64,000 nt of DNA from Streptomyces griseomycini (GTDB lineage: Bacteria > Actinomycetota > Actinomycetes > Streptomycetales > Streptomycetaceae), in the NCBI RefSeq assembly GCF_014203535.1, contig NZ_JACHJI010000004.1:62001-126000 (forward strand). The letters run 5' to 3'. The notes under the pieces were generated by a model. The model did not search any database and was not told the origin of the DNA. It saw nothing but the letters and a program-made list of their open reading frames with translations. This document shows, piece after piece, positions 25,633-37,131 of the stretch (positions within the stretch are counted from its first letter, which is position 1; every line of letters begins with the position of its first letter). The translations under genes and the position numbers were made by a program.

Positions 25633-25937
25633 CGAGAAGGGGGCGCGAGCTCCGGAGAGGCACCGGCCTCGCCCCGAATGAAAGTTTTTGCCCCTGTTTG
25701 GCAGCTTCTGAATACTTACGGGGTGTGACTCGGGCCACGCGGATTGGGCGTAACGCTCCTGGGAAGAACGCGATGACCTAAGAGGTGACAGCCGCGGAGG
25801 AATACGGACGCCGTCGAAGGCGCTGTGCATCTCCCGGCCCCCGCCCGCGCCGTCGGCCCATCCCCAAGCCGGCGGTCGGCTCCTGTCCACTGTGGACGGG
25901 GCCGGAAGCCGTTTTCCAACGTTCCGAGAGGTTGTTC
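25633..25937 (+). promoter_or_regulatory. hrdB promoter and long 5' leader
   Basis: This 305-bp non-coding stretch drives hrdB. A possible sigma-R-type element is GGAAT at 25799-25803 followed after 18 bp by GCT (consensus GGAAT-N18-GTT), which would start transcription about 108 nt before the GTG. A second promoter is likely near 25722-25775 (around GGCGTAACGCTCCTGGG). The frame upstream of 25938 is open but not coding. Confidence 0.45.
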
Positions 25938-27467
<1,530 letters not shown>

Positions 27468-27504
27468 GTCCGGCCGCCGCGACGCGCGACGTACGGCGCC
27501 TCCG

Positions 27505-27544
27505 CGAAAGGCCCGGTTCCCCTTCTCGGGAACCGGGCCTTTCG
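27505..27544 (+). terminator. hrdB terminator
   Basis: A 17-bp perfect stem (27505-27521 / 27528-27544, arm CGAAAGGCCCGGTTCCC) with a 6-nt loop, 38 bp after the stop. The 3' arm ends in CCTTTCG. Confidence 0.92.
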
Positions 27545-27621
27545 TCGTGCGCGCGGGTGCGGGCCGCGGCGGGGTGGATCACTCTGGGTGTCCCACGACC
27601 ACCCCAGTGTGAGGAGTGTGC

Positions 27622-28443
27622 ATGCGTCGTCGTCTTGTCCGGGCCCTGGCCCGGCCGCTGGTCCTCGCGGCCGCCACGACCGTCATACCGATGGCCGCGT
27701 CCGCCCCGGCGGCCGCCGACAGCATCGTCGTCGGCGGCTTCCCGGTCGATGTGGGGGAGAGTCCGTGGACCGTGGCGCTGTCCAGCCGTGACCGGTTCGG
27801 GGGTACGCGGGCCGGACAGTTCTGCGGAGGTGTGGCGGTCGGCCGCACCACCGTGCTCACCGCGGCCCACTGCATGGACGAGGAGATCCTGGGGGCGTCA
27901 CCGGACCGGGTGCCCGACCTCAGGGTCATCGCGGGGCGCACGGACCTGCTCTCGGACCGGGGGCAGGAGATCGCCGTGCGCGACACCTGGGTGAACCCGG
28001 ACTACGACCGTGTCACCAACTCCGGCGACTTCGCCGTGCTGACCCTGGCCGAGCCGCTCCCCTCGGATTCGGTCATCGCCATGGCCGGGGCGGGCGACTC
28101 CGCCTACCGGGTGGGGACGAGGGCCACCGTCTACGGGTGGGGGGACACCACGGGGGCCGGCACCTACGCGGGCAGCCTGCACGCGGCACGCGTGCGTGTG
28201 CAACCCGACACGCTGTGTGAGAGTGCCTATCCGGGAGGTCCCGGAGGGGCGTACCGCGCCGAGACGATGCTGTGCGCGGGAGAGATCGCAGGGGGCCGGG
28301 ACGCCTGCCAGGGGGACAGCGGCGGGCCGCTGGTGGCCCAGGGGAGGCTGATAGGCCTCGTGTCCTGGGGGGCGGGCTGCGGCTGGACGGGCAGCCCCGG
28401 GGTGTACACGCGGGTGTCCGACATCGTGCGGACCCTCGGGTAG
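27622..28443 (+). CDS. Secreted trypsin-like serine protease (S1 family)
   Basis: A 273-residue preprotein. ATG 27622 is chosen because GAGGAG lies 5 nt upstream; a GTG at 27616 overlaps that site. A signal peptide (MRRRLVRALARPLVLAAATTVIPMAASAPAAA) of Sec or Tat type leads to a mature start near IVVGG. The catalytic triad is H83 (TAAHC), D136 (GDFAVLTL) and S233 (GDSGGPL). Cysteines are placed as in chymotrypsin-fold enzymes. The propeptide is minimal. It is exported and probably degrades extracellular protein. The gene lies between two strong hairpins, so it is monocistronic. Confidence 0.93.
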   Translation: MRRRLVRALARPLVLAAATTVIPMAASAPAAADSIVVGGFPVDVGESPWTVALSSRDRFGGTRAGQFCGGVAVGRTTVLTAAHCMDEEILGASPDRVPDLRVIAGRTDLLSDRGQEIAVRDTWVNPDYDRVTNSGDFAVLTLAEPLPSDSVIAMAGAGDSAYRVGTRATVYGWGDTTGAGTYAGSLHAARVRVQPDTLCESAYPGGPGGAYRAETMLCAGEIAGGRDACQGDSGGPLVAQGRLIGLVSWGAGCGWTGSPGVYTRVSDIVRTLG

Positions 28444-28528
28444 GCGGAGGCCGGCCGGGAGGACCGCACAGGAGGGCCGCTGAGGGCGTCCGACGGGGCC
28501 GAGGCGGCCCCGGAGGGCTCCTCAGCAT

Positions 28529-28571
28529 GAACGGGCGGTTGTCCCCGGTCTCCGGGGACAACCGCCCGTTC
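28529..28571. terminator. Bidirectional terminator, 20-bp perfect stem
   Basis: Arms 28529-28548 and 28552-28571 (core ACGGGCGGTTGTCCCCGG) are perfectly complementary with a 3-nt loop, between the protease gene and a convergent small gene. Confidence 0.92.
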
Positions 28572-28623
28572 GCCGGCCTGTGCCGGACTGGCTCGTCGTC
28601 GGACGCGAGGTGTCGGCGCTCTG

Positions 28624-28854
28624 TCAGCGCTCTTCGTCGGAAGCGGTCGCCGGGGGCGAGGTCAGCCGCTCCGTCTCGTCCTGTATCTCAGCGGCGATCT
28701 TCTTGAGTTCCGGCTCGAACTTGCGGCCGTGGTGGGCGCAGAAGAGCAGTTCTCCGCCGCTCAGCAGGACGACGCGCAGGTATGCCTGGGCGCCGCAGCG
28801 GTCGCAGCGATCGGCGGCCGTCAGCGGGCTCGCGGGGGTCAGAACAGTAGTCAC
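28624..28854 (-). CDS. Small DUF7455-type protein with Cys pair
   Basis: A 76-residue protein starting at GTG 28854 with GAAGAGG upstream. The sequence has DRCDRCGAQAYLRVVLLSGGELLFCAHHGRKFEPELKKIAAEIQDE. The Cx2C plus CAHH ligands suggest a small zinc ribbon. It resembles a short conserved actinobacterial family (DUF7455) with no known function. It is divergent from parE across 441 bp and may be co-regulated with it. Confidence 0.82.
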   Translation of the reverse strand: MTTVLTPASPLTAADRCDRCGAQAYLRVVLLSGGELLFCAHHGRKFEPELKKIAAEIQDETERLTSPPATASDEER

Positions 28855-29295
28855 GTCGCCTCTTCTCTAGCTCGACGAGCTGTCGTACCAGGGTCAACAT
28901 CCAACCAGCCCCAAAACGTTCCCGCTCGTGGCTTCTTTTCGAAAAAATCTTTCCGAGGTGGCTGGTCGTTGCCGGTTGGCGGCGAATGTGCCGTAGTGCG
29001 TGTCTGATGTGCCGTACGGATTCGCGTTCGTATGGGTGGTCCGCCCTCCCGGCCGGGTTGCCGGTTGTTCATGAGGACGTGCCCGGAGCCTAAATGGTTC
29101 ATGCCTGGAAGGGAACGTGATGTGTGCTTCACTCCATCGAGGGATCGAACAAGCATGCGACTCTCGACTAGGGTGAGCTCAGACGAGGGTGGCGTTTCAA
29201 CGGCTCTACCAGGCCTCGGTACCCTCTCACCGGTGACTCAAGCCGCGCCCTTACCCATGAGGGCCCCATCTGAAATTCAGCGAGGAGCGAACCGC
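28855..29295. other. Divergent regulatory region between the DUF7455 gene and parE
   Basis: A 441-bp non-coding region. It contains an AT-rich patch (CTTTTCGAAAAAATC, near 28935) and two direct copies of ATGTGCCGTA (28986-28995 and 29007-29016) spaced 21 bp. The frame open upstream of parE is not coding by composition. Promoters for both genes are expected here. Confidence 0.5.
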
Positions 29296-31419
<2,124 letters not shown>

Positions 31420-31520
31420 CGGCCGCGTCGGCTGCGCTCACGGTGGGCCGAGTCACCTGATGGGGTGAAGCGGAACGGGAAGAAGAGTCAGAGATCTTCC
31501 CGTTCTGTCCATCCTTGGGC

Positions 31521-31976
31521 ATGCAGCCAAGCAACTCGGGGGACGTGAGGTACGACGATCCCTGGTACGACGCCCTGGCTTCGGGCTGGGGCGCCTCGGC
31601 CGATGCGGGAGTGCCGCCGGCACGGCGTGAGAAGGTCGCCGTGGCGGCCGCCGACGTCTACCTCGAAGTACAGCGCAGCGAGGCCTTCCAGGAGGTGCGC
31701 AGCCGGTACCGGAGGTTCGTGCTCCCGGCGGTCGCGCTCTTCTTCGCCTGGTACGTGGCGTACGTCGTGACGGCCACGACCGTACCGGAATGGATGGCAC
31801 GGCCGGTGGCGGGCGCGGTGAACGTGGGGATGCTGGCGGGGCTCGGGCAGTTCCTGACCACCTTCCTGCTCACCTGGGCCTACGTGCGGCACGCACGGCT
31901 GCGCAGGGACCGGGCGGCGCTGGAACTGCGCTGGGACGCCCAGGAGCTGGCGCGGGGCAGAGGCGGCGCGACATGA
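31521..31976 (+). CDS. DUF485 membrane protein partner of acetate symporter
   Basis: A 151-residue protein starting at ATG 31521. The DUF485 core follows a cytoplasmic N terminus: VYLEVQRSEAFQEVRSRYRRFVLPAVALFFAWYVAYVVTATTVPEWMARPVAGAVNVGMLAGLGQFLTTFLLTWAYVRHARL, with two transmembrane helices (about 70-90 and 105-130). Such YjcH-type proteins are encoded beside ActP symporters. The stop overlaps the actP start as ATGA, so the two are translationally coupled. Confidence 0.92.
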   Translation: MQPSNSGDVRYDDPWYDALASGWGASADAGVPPARREKVAVAAADVYLEVQRSEAFQEVRSRYRRFVLPAVALFFAWYVAYVVTATTVPEWMARPVAGAVNVGMLAGLGQFLTTFLLTWAYVRHARLRRDRAALELRWDAQELARGRGGAT

Positions 31977-33565
31977 CGGGTGACCACCACGTGCCGGCCC
32001 TGCTGCTGTTCGGCGCGTTCGTCGCGGTCACGCTGGGCATCACGACCTGGGTGAGCCGCCACCGGCGCGGTTCCGCGGAGGAGTTCTACGCCGGCGGCCG
32101 GCTCTTCTCGCCGATGGAGAACGGTTTTGCCCTCGCGGGCGACTACATGTCGGCCGCGTCCTTCCTCGGCATCTCCGGGCTCATCGTGCTCGTCGGCTAC
32201 GACGGGATGCTCTACGCGGTGGGCTTCCTGGTGGCCTGGCTGGTGGTCCTGTTCCTGGTCGCCGAACTGGTGCGCAACTGCGGGCGGTTCACGCTCGCCG
32301 ACGTGGTCGCGGCGCGCATGCGGGAGCGTCCGGTGCGCATCGCGGCGGGAACCTCGTCGGTCACGGTCTCCGTCCTGTACCTGGTGGCGCAGATGGTGGG
32401 CGCGGGCAGCCTCGTCGCGCTGCTGCTCGGGGGGACCGGCGAGGCGGCGCGGACCTGGACCGTCATCGGGGTCGGTGCGCTCATGGTGATCTACGTGTCG
32501 TTGGGAGGCATGCGGGCCACCACATGGATCCAGATCGTCAAGGCGGTCCTGCTGCTCGGCGGCACCGTCGCGCTGACCGTCCTGGTCCTGCTGCGGTTCC
32601 ACGGCGACATCAACCGACTGCTGCTCACGGCGGCCGAGCGCAGCGGTCACGGGGAGGCGTTCCTGGCGCCCGGGCTCGCCCACGGCGGGGACTGGACCGC
32701 GCGGTTCGACTTCATCAGCCTGGGACTCGCGCTGGTCCTCGGCACGGCCGGGCTGCCGCACATCCTGTCCCGCTTCTACACCGTCCCCACGGCGCGGGCG
32801 GCGCGGCGCTCGGTCGTCTGGGCGATCGGGCTCATCGGCGGGTTCTACCTGATGACGATCGTCCTCGGATTCGGCGCCGCCGCCGTCGTCGGGCCGGACG
32901 CCGTGCGCGCCTCGAGCGCGTCCGGGAACACGGCGGTGCCCCTGCTGGCGCTCGACCTGGGCGGCGGTGCCGGCTCCACAGGCGGAACGGTTCTGTTCGC
33001 GGTCGTCGCCGCGGTCGCCTTCGCCACCATCCTCGCCGTGGTCGCCGGGGTCACGCTCGCCTCCTCGGCGTCGGTCGCCCACGACCTGTACGCCTCCCTG
33101 CGGCGCCGGCGCGGTGAACCGCGCAGCGAGGTGGCCGTGGCCCGCCTCGCCGCCGTCGGCATCGGCGTGGTCGCGATCGCCCTGGGCCTGCTGGCCCGCG
33201 ACCTCAACGTCGCCTTCCTGGTGGGCCTCGCCTTCGCCGTCGCCGCGTCGGCCAACCTGCCCGTGCTGCTCTACTCCCTGTTCTGGCGCGGCTTCACCAC
33301 ACGGGGTGCCGTGTGGGCCGTCTACGGGGGCCTGATCCCGGCCGTGGTGCTGGTACTGCTGTCCCCCGTGGTGTCCGGCAGCCCCGAGGCCCTCTTCCCC
33401 GGGGTCGACTTCCAGCTCTTCCCGCTGCAGAACCCGGGCCTGGTCTCCATCCCGCTGGGCTTCCTCGCGGGCTGGCTCGGCACGGTCACCTCGGCCGAGG
33501 TTCCCGACGCGGCCAGGCACGCGGAGACCGAGGTCCGCTCGCTGACCGGCGCGGGAGCCGCGTAG
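31973..33565 (+). CDS. ActP-type sodium:acetate/carboxylate symporter (SSS family)
   Basis: A 530-residue sodium:solute symporter with about 13 transmembrane helices. Family motifs include FYAGGRLFSPMENGFALAGDYMSAASFLGISGL, LVAELVRNCGRFTLADVVAARM, VYVSLGGMRATTWIQIVKAVLL and AGLPHILSRFYTVPTARAARRSV. It imports acetate or short monocarboxylates. ATGA coupling to the DUF485 gene and the convergent CitA/CitB-like two-component genes suggest substrate-induced uptake. Confidence 0.92.
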   Translation: MTGDHHVPALLLFGAFVAVTLGITTWVSRHRRGSAEEFYAGGRLFSPMENGFALAGDYMSAASFLGISGLIVLVGYDGMLYAVGFLVAWLVVLFLVAELVRNCGRFTLADVVAARMRERPVRIAAGTSSVTVSVLYLVAQMVGAGSLVALLLGGTGEAARTWTVIGVGALMVIYVSLGGMRATTWIQIVKAVLLLGGTVALTVLVLLRFHGDINRLLLTAAERSGHGEAFLAPGLAHGGDWTARFDFISLGLALVLGTAGLPHILSRFYTVPTARAARRSVVWAIGLIGGFYLMTIVLGFGAAAVVGPDAVRASSASGNTAVPLLALDLGGGAGSTGGTVLFAVVAAVAFATILAVVAGVTLASSASVAHDLYASLRRRRGEPRSEVAVARLAAVGIGVVAIALGLLARDLNVAFLVGLAFAVAASANLPVLLYSLFWRGFTTRGAVWAVYGGLIPAVVLVLLSPVVSGSPEALFPGVDFQLFPLQNPGLVSIPLGFLAGWLGTVTSAEVPDAARHAETEVRSLTGAGAA

Positions 33566-33646
33566 GGCACCGGCGGAGACGGACGGCGCCGGCATCCGTA
33601 TGGAGGGAGGGCACGGTTCCTTCCCCCGCCCCCACGGGCCGTGTCC

Positions 33647-34327
33647 TCAGGCGCGGGTCGCCCACGCGTAACGGTGTTCCGGGCGGCCCGCGTCGCCGTA
33701 CTTGAGGGTCAGCGTGGCCCGCCCCGTGCGCTCCAGGAGCTTCAGATAGCGCTGGGCGGTCTGGCGGCTCACCCCGGTGCGTTCGGCGATCTCCTGGGCC
33801 GACAGCGGGCCGTCGGCGTCCATCAGGGACTGCCGTACCAGCTCCGCGGTGGTGGGCGAGTGCCCCTTGGGCAGCTGGGGCTCGGTCGGCGCCGACAAGG
33901 CGCCGAAGAGGCGGTCCACCTCCGCCTGCTCCGCCTCGCCGCCGCCGTCGAGGGTGCGGCGCAGTTCCGCGTACGCCTCCAGCTTGGCGCGCAGGCCGGC
34001 GAAGGCGAACGGCTTGACCAGGTACTGCAGGGCACCGTGGCGCATCGCCGCCTGCACGGTGGCCACGTCACGCGCGGCCGTCACCATGATCACATCGGTC
34101 TGGTGGCCGCGCCGGCGCATCTCCCGGACGACCTCGAGCCCCGTCCCGTCGGGCAGGTAGTGGTCCATGAGGACCAGGTCCGGCCGCGGCGGCGCCTCCA
34201 GGCCGGCGAGCGCCTCGGCCGCGCTGTGCGCCTGACCGGCGACGTGGAAGCCGGGCACCTTCTCGACGTAGGCGGCGTTGACCCGCGCGACCCGGACGTC
34301 GTCGTCCACGACCAGGACCTCGATCAT
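33647..34327 (-). CDS. CitB/DctR-type response regulator
   Basis: A 226-residue regulator. ATG 34327 is chosen because GGAGGAG is 5 nt upstream; the overlapping GTG 34330 is too close to it. The receiver domain has acidic pocket VVDDD and phospho-acceptor D55 (VLMDHYLPDGTG). The output domain (about 150-220) is a helix-turn-helix of the CitB/DcuR type (SPTTAELVRQSLMDADGPLSAQEIAERTGVSRQTAQRYLKLLERTG). It is coupled to the upstream kinase gene by a TGATG overlap. It probably controls carboxylate uptake genes such as the adjacent actP. Confidence 0.92.
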   Translation of the reverse strand: MIEVLVVDDDVRVARVNAAYVEKVPGFHVAGQAHSAAEALAGLEAPPRPDLVLMDHYLPDGTGLEVVREMRRRGHQTDVIMVTAARDVATVQAAMRHGALQYLVKPFAFAGLRAKLEAYAELRRTLDGGGEAEQAEVDRLFGALSAPTEPQLPKGHSPTTAELVRQSLMDADGPLSAQEIAERTGVSRQTAQRYLKLLERTGRATLTLKYGDAGRPEHRYAWATRA

Positions 34328-36003
34328 CACGCCTCCTCCGTGGCGGTCCGCGGGGTGGAAGCCCCGGTGAGAACGGGTTCCGCGCCCGGTTCGGCCAGGG
34401 CCTCGGGCAGGACGACGGTGAACTCCGCGCCTCCGCCGTGCGCCTCTCCCACGGTCGCGCTGCCCCCCTGCCGCTCCGCGAGCCTGCGCACCAGGGGCAG
34501 TCCGATGCCCCGCTCGCGATGCGCCGGGGCCTCCTTGGTGGACCAGCCCTCGGTGAAGATCAACTCCCGGTGCTCCTGCGGAATTCCGGGCCCGGTGTCC
34601 CGCACCACCAGCACCGCCGTACGCCCCTCCGCGCGCAGCTCGACCTCCACGCGCGCGTGCGGCGTGCCCGCGACGGCGTCGAGGGCGTTGTCCACCAGGT
34701 TGCCGACGACGGTGACGAGCCCTCGGGGGTCGATCAGCCGGTCCGGCAGCCGCGTCCGGTCCGAGACCCGCAGGGCGACCGAGCGCTCGGCCGCGACCGT
34801 CGCCTTGCCCACCAGCAGGGCGGCCAGCAGGGGGTCCCGGATCTTCTCGGTGACCTGCTCCGCCGTGGCCCGGTGTTCGCCGACGACCTCGCCGACGAAC
34901 TCCACGGCGTCGTCGTACATCTCCAGTTCGAGCAGCCCCAGCAGGGTGTGCATGCGGTTGGCGTGCTCGTGGTCCTGGGCGCGCAGCGCGTCGATCAGGC
35001 CGCGGGTGGAGTCCAGTTCCCGGCCCAGCCGGTCCAGCTCGGTGCGGTCGCGCAGGGTGGCGACGGCGCCGCCGTCGTCGGTCGGCATGCGGTTGGCGAC
35101 CAGGACGCGCTGCCCCCGGACGGTGAGCAGGTCGGTGCCGGTCACCCGCCCGGCCAGCACATCGGCCGTACGCCCCTCGCCGAGGGCCTGGTCGGGGGAC
35201 CGGCCCACGGCCTCCGCGCCGATCCCCAGCAGACGCTGCGCCTCGTCGTTCAGCAGGCGGATGCGGCCGCCGCGGTCGAGGGCGACGACTCCCTCCCGGA
35301 TGCCGTGCAGCATGGCCTCGCGCTCCGCGAGCAGCGCCGAGATGTCCGAGAAGGCCAGGTCGCGGGTCTGCCGCTGCACCCGACGGGAGACGAGCCAGGC
35401 CGCGAGCGCGCCGACGGCCAGGGCACCGCCCGCGTACGCGAAGAGCCCCGGGATGGCGTGGATCAGCCGGGCCCGGACGCTGTCGTAGGCGATGCCGACC
35501 GACACGGCCCCGACGATCTCACCGTCGTCGTCGCGCAGCGGTACCTTGCCGCGCGCGGAGCGGCCCAGGGTGCCGTCGTCGATCTCCATGACGTCGTGTC
35601 CGGCCAGGGCCTCGCCCGGGTCGGTGGAGACCAGGCCGCCGATCCGCCGCGGATCGGTGTGCGACCAGCGCACTCCCCGCCGGTCCAGCACCACGACGTA
35701 CTCGGCCCCGGTGGCCTTCCGGATCCGTTCCGCCTCCCGCTGCACCGGTCCGTCCGGCGAGGGTGTCGTGCTCCGCAGGTCGTGGGCGATCTGCGGTTGC
35801 TGGGCGGTGGTCTGCGCGATCGCGAGGGCCCGCCGCATCGCCTGGTCGTCCAGCTGGTCGCCGAGCGGTGCCAGGAACAGCCCGGTGGCGAGCACCGCGA
35901 CTCCCGCGGCGATCGCCAACTGCATCAGCAGGACCTGCGAGAACACCCGCCGCGGCAGGCCGAGGCGCAGGCGGCGTGCGGGGGGAGTGGGGCTCATACC
36001 CAT
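34327..36003 (-). CDS. CitA/DcuS-type sensor histidine kinase
   Basis: A 558-residue membrane kinase from ATG 36003 (MGMSPTPPARR); ATG 35997 is an alternative. Two transmembrane helices (about 22-45 and 185-208) flank an extracytoplasmic PAS/CACHE sensor (AMRRALAIAQTTAQQPQIAHDLRS, GAEYVVVLDRRGVRWSHTDPRRIGG). A cytoplasmic PAS domain precedes the family's H box QDHEHANRMHTLLGLLELEMYDDA, with N box NLVDNALDAV, DTGPGIP and ERGIGLPLVRRLAERQGG. The CACHE-PAS layout is characteristic of C4-dicarboxylate or citrate sensors. It forms an operon with the response regulator. Confidence 0.93.
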   Translation of the reverse strand: MGMSPTPPARRLRLGLPRRVFSQVLLMQLAIAAGVAVLATGLFLAPLGDQLDDQAMRRALAIAQTTAQQPQIAHDLRSTTPSPDGPVQREAERIRKATGAEYVVVLDRRGVRWSHTDPRRIGGLVSTDPGEALAGHDVMEIDDGTLGRSARGKVPLRDDDGEIVGAVSVGIAYDSVRARLIHAIPGLFAYAGGALAVGALAAWLVSRRVQRQTRDLAFSDISALLAEREAMLHGIREGVVALDRGGRIRLLNDEAQRLLGIGAEAVGRSPDQALGEGRTADVLAGRVTGTDLLTVRGQRVLVANRMPTDDGGAVATLRDRTELDRLGRELDSTRGLIDALRAQDHEHANRMHTLLGLLELEMYDDAVEFVGEVVGEHRATAEQVTEKIRDPLLAALLVGKATVAAERSVALRVSDRTRLPDRLIDPRGLVTVVGNLVDNALDAVAGTPHARVEVELRAEGRTAVLVVRDTGPGIPQEHRELIFTEGWSTKEAPAHRERGIGLPLVRRLAERQGGSATVGEAHGGGAEFTVVLPEALAEPGAEPVLTGASTPRTATEEA

Positions 36004-36168
36004 GACGGTACGTGGGTGGGCGCGGGCCACCGCAGCCGTGTGGCGTGGATCTCGTGCGTGTGCGGCGGGGAGCGCGTGCGGCGGGGGGAACGGGGACGCG
36101 TGCGTCCCGGGGGCGAGGCTCCGGGACGGTCACGCGCGCGTGCCCCACGGGAACCGGGAGCGGTGCGG

Positions 36169-37107
36169 TCAGCTCGCCAGCGCCGTCACGGTCACCTCGC
36201 GGACCGCCACCACGTCCATCCGCGCGGGCGAACCCAGCACCGACCCGCAGCTCTCCGGGCGGGGCGGAAGGGACGCGCCCTGGGCGACCTCGACCAGCCA
36301 CCGGCGCCCGTCCACGTGGGCGACGGTCACCTTCCAGCGTCCGGCCGCGCCGTCCGTCCGCACGACGCCCAGGGCCTGCGCGGCGTGCTCGCCGACCGCG
36401 CCGCGCACGGCCAGCTCGGCCGCCTGGCCGGGGCGCTCCCAGGCGGAGTTCCCGCGGCATCCCTCGACCACGATCCGGCCCTCCTGCGCGCGGTGCAGCA
36501 CCTCCTTGACGGCATGCGCCTCGGCCCTGCCGTACGCGTAGCCGTACGGCAGGACGAGCACCGTGGGGGAGAAGCGGTGACCGCCCAGGTGGGTGACCTC
36601 CCAGACGCCCTTGACCCCCGAGGCGGCGAGCTCGGCCGCCAGGGGCCGCCCGAGGAGGGCGCAGCAGCGGTCGCGCTTGCCGTTGGTGCAGACGAGGGCG
36701 AGGGGACCGCCTTCGTGGGGCCGTCCGCCGAGCACCGTGTCGAAGGCGGCGGGCTCGCCCCTGCCGAGTGCGGCGAAGTCGAGGCCGAGCAGTCGTTCGG
36801 GATCCGTGGTCGTGGCGGTGTGCAGCCACACGCGTCCCGGAACGGTGTGACCCACGTACACCCGGCGCGCGGCGGGCACGCGGCGGTCCGCGTGACGCCC
36901 CGGACGGCGTACGAGCGCGATGCGCACCCCGGTGCCCTTCGCGGCCGCCTCCAGGGCGCGGCCGAGCGCGGGGTCGAGGTGGCTCGACGTGAGCGCCTTG
37001 GCACCCCACGGGCCGGGCTGCTCCAGCAGCAGCCAGGTCCTCGCGGTGGCCGCGGTTCCCGCCACCGGTTCGTCGAGCTCGCGGGAGACGGTTGAGCACG
37101 TACTCAC
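36169..37107 (-). CDS. Sucrase/ferredoxin-like (thioredoxin-like [2Fe-2S]) protein under iron control
   Basis: A 312-residue protein starting at GTG 37107 (VSTCSTVSRELDEPVAG). It shows the sucraseferredoxin-like fold: WLLLEQPGPWG, LVCTNGKRDRCCALLGRPLAAEL with clustered cysteines, and EVTHLGGHRFSPTVLVLPYGYAYGR with conserved histidines. These could bind an iron-sulfur cluster. The start codon lies next to an iron box whose TAGGCT can serve as -10, so the mRNA is probably leaderless and repressed when iron is replete. A role in electron transfer or siderophore-iron release is inference. Confidence 0.85.
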   Translation of the reverse strand: MSTCSTVSRELDEPVAGTAATARTWLLLEQPGPWGAKALTSSHLDPALGRALEAAAKGTGVRIALVRRPGRHADRRVPAARRVYVGHTVPGRVWLHTATTTDPERLLGLDFAALGRGEPAAFDTVLGGRPHEGGPLALVCTNGKRDRCCALLGRPLAAELAASGVKGVWEVTHLGGHRFSPTVLVLPYGYAYGRAEAHAVKEVLHRAQEGRIVVEGCRGNSAWERPGQAAELAVRGAVGEHAAQALGVVRTDGAAGRWKVTVAHVDGRRWLVEVAQGASLPPRPESCGSVLGSPARMDVVAVREVTVTALAS

Positions 37108-37126
37108 AGAGGTGAGCCTAACCTGA
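37108..37126 (-). promoter_or_regulatory. Iron box (DmdR/IdeR operator) with embedded -10
   Basis: The minus strand reads TCAGGTTAGGCTCACCTCT, about 15 of 19 matches to TTAGGTTAGGCTAACCTAA. The inner TAGGCT is a plausible -10, 7-8 nt before the GTG at 37107. Confidence 0.85.
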
Positions 37127-37131
37127 CTTGC

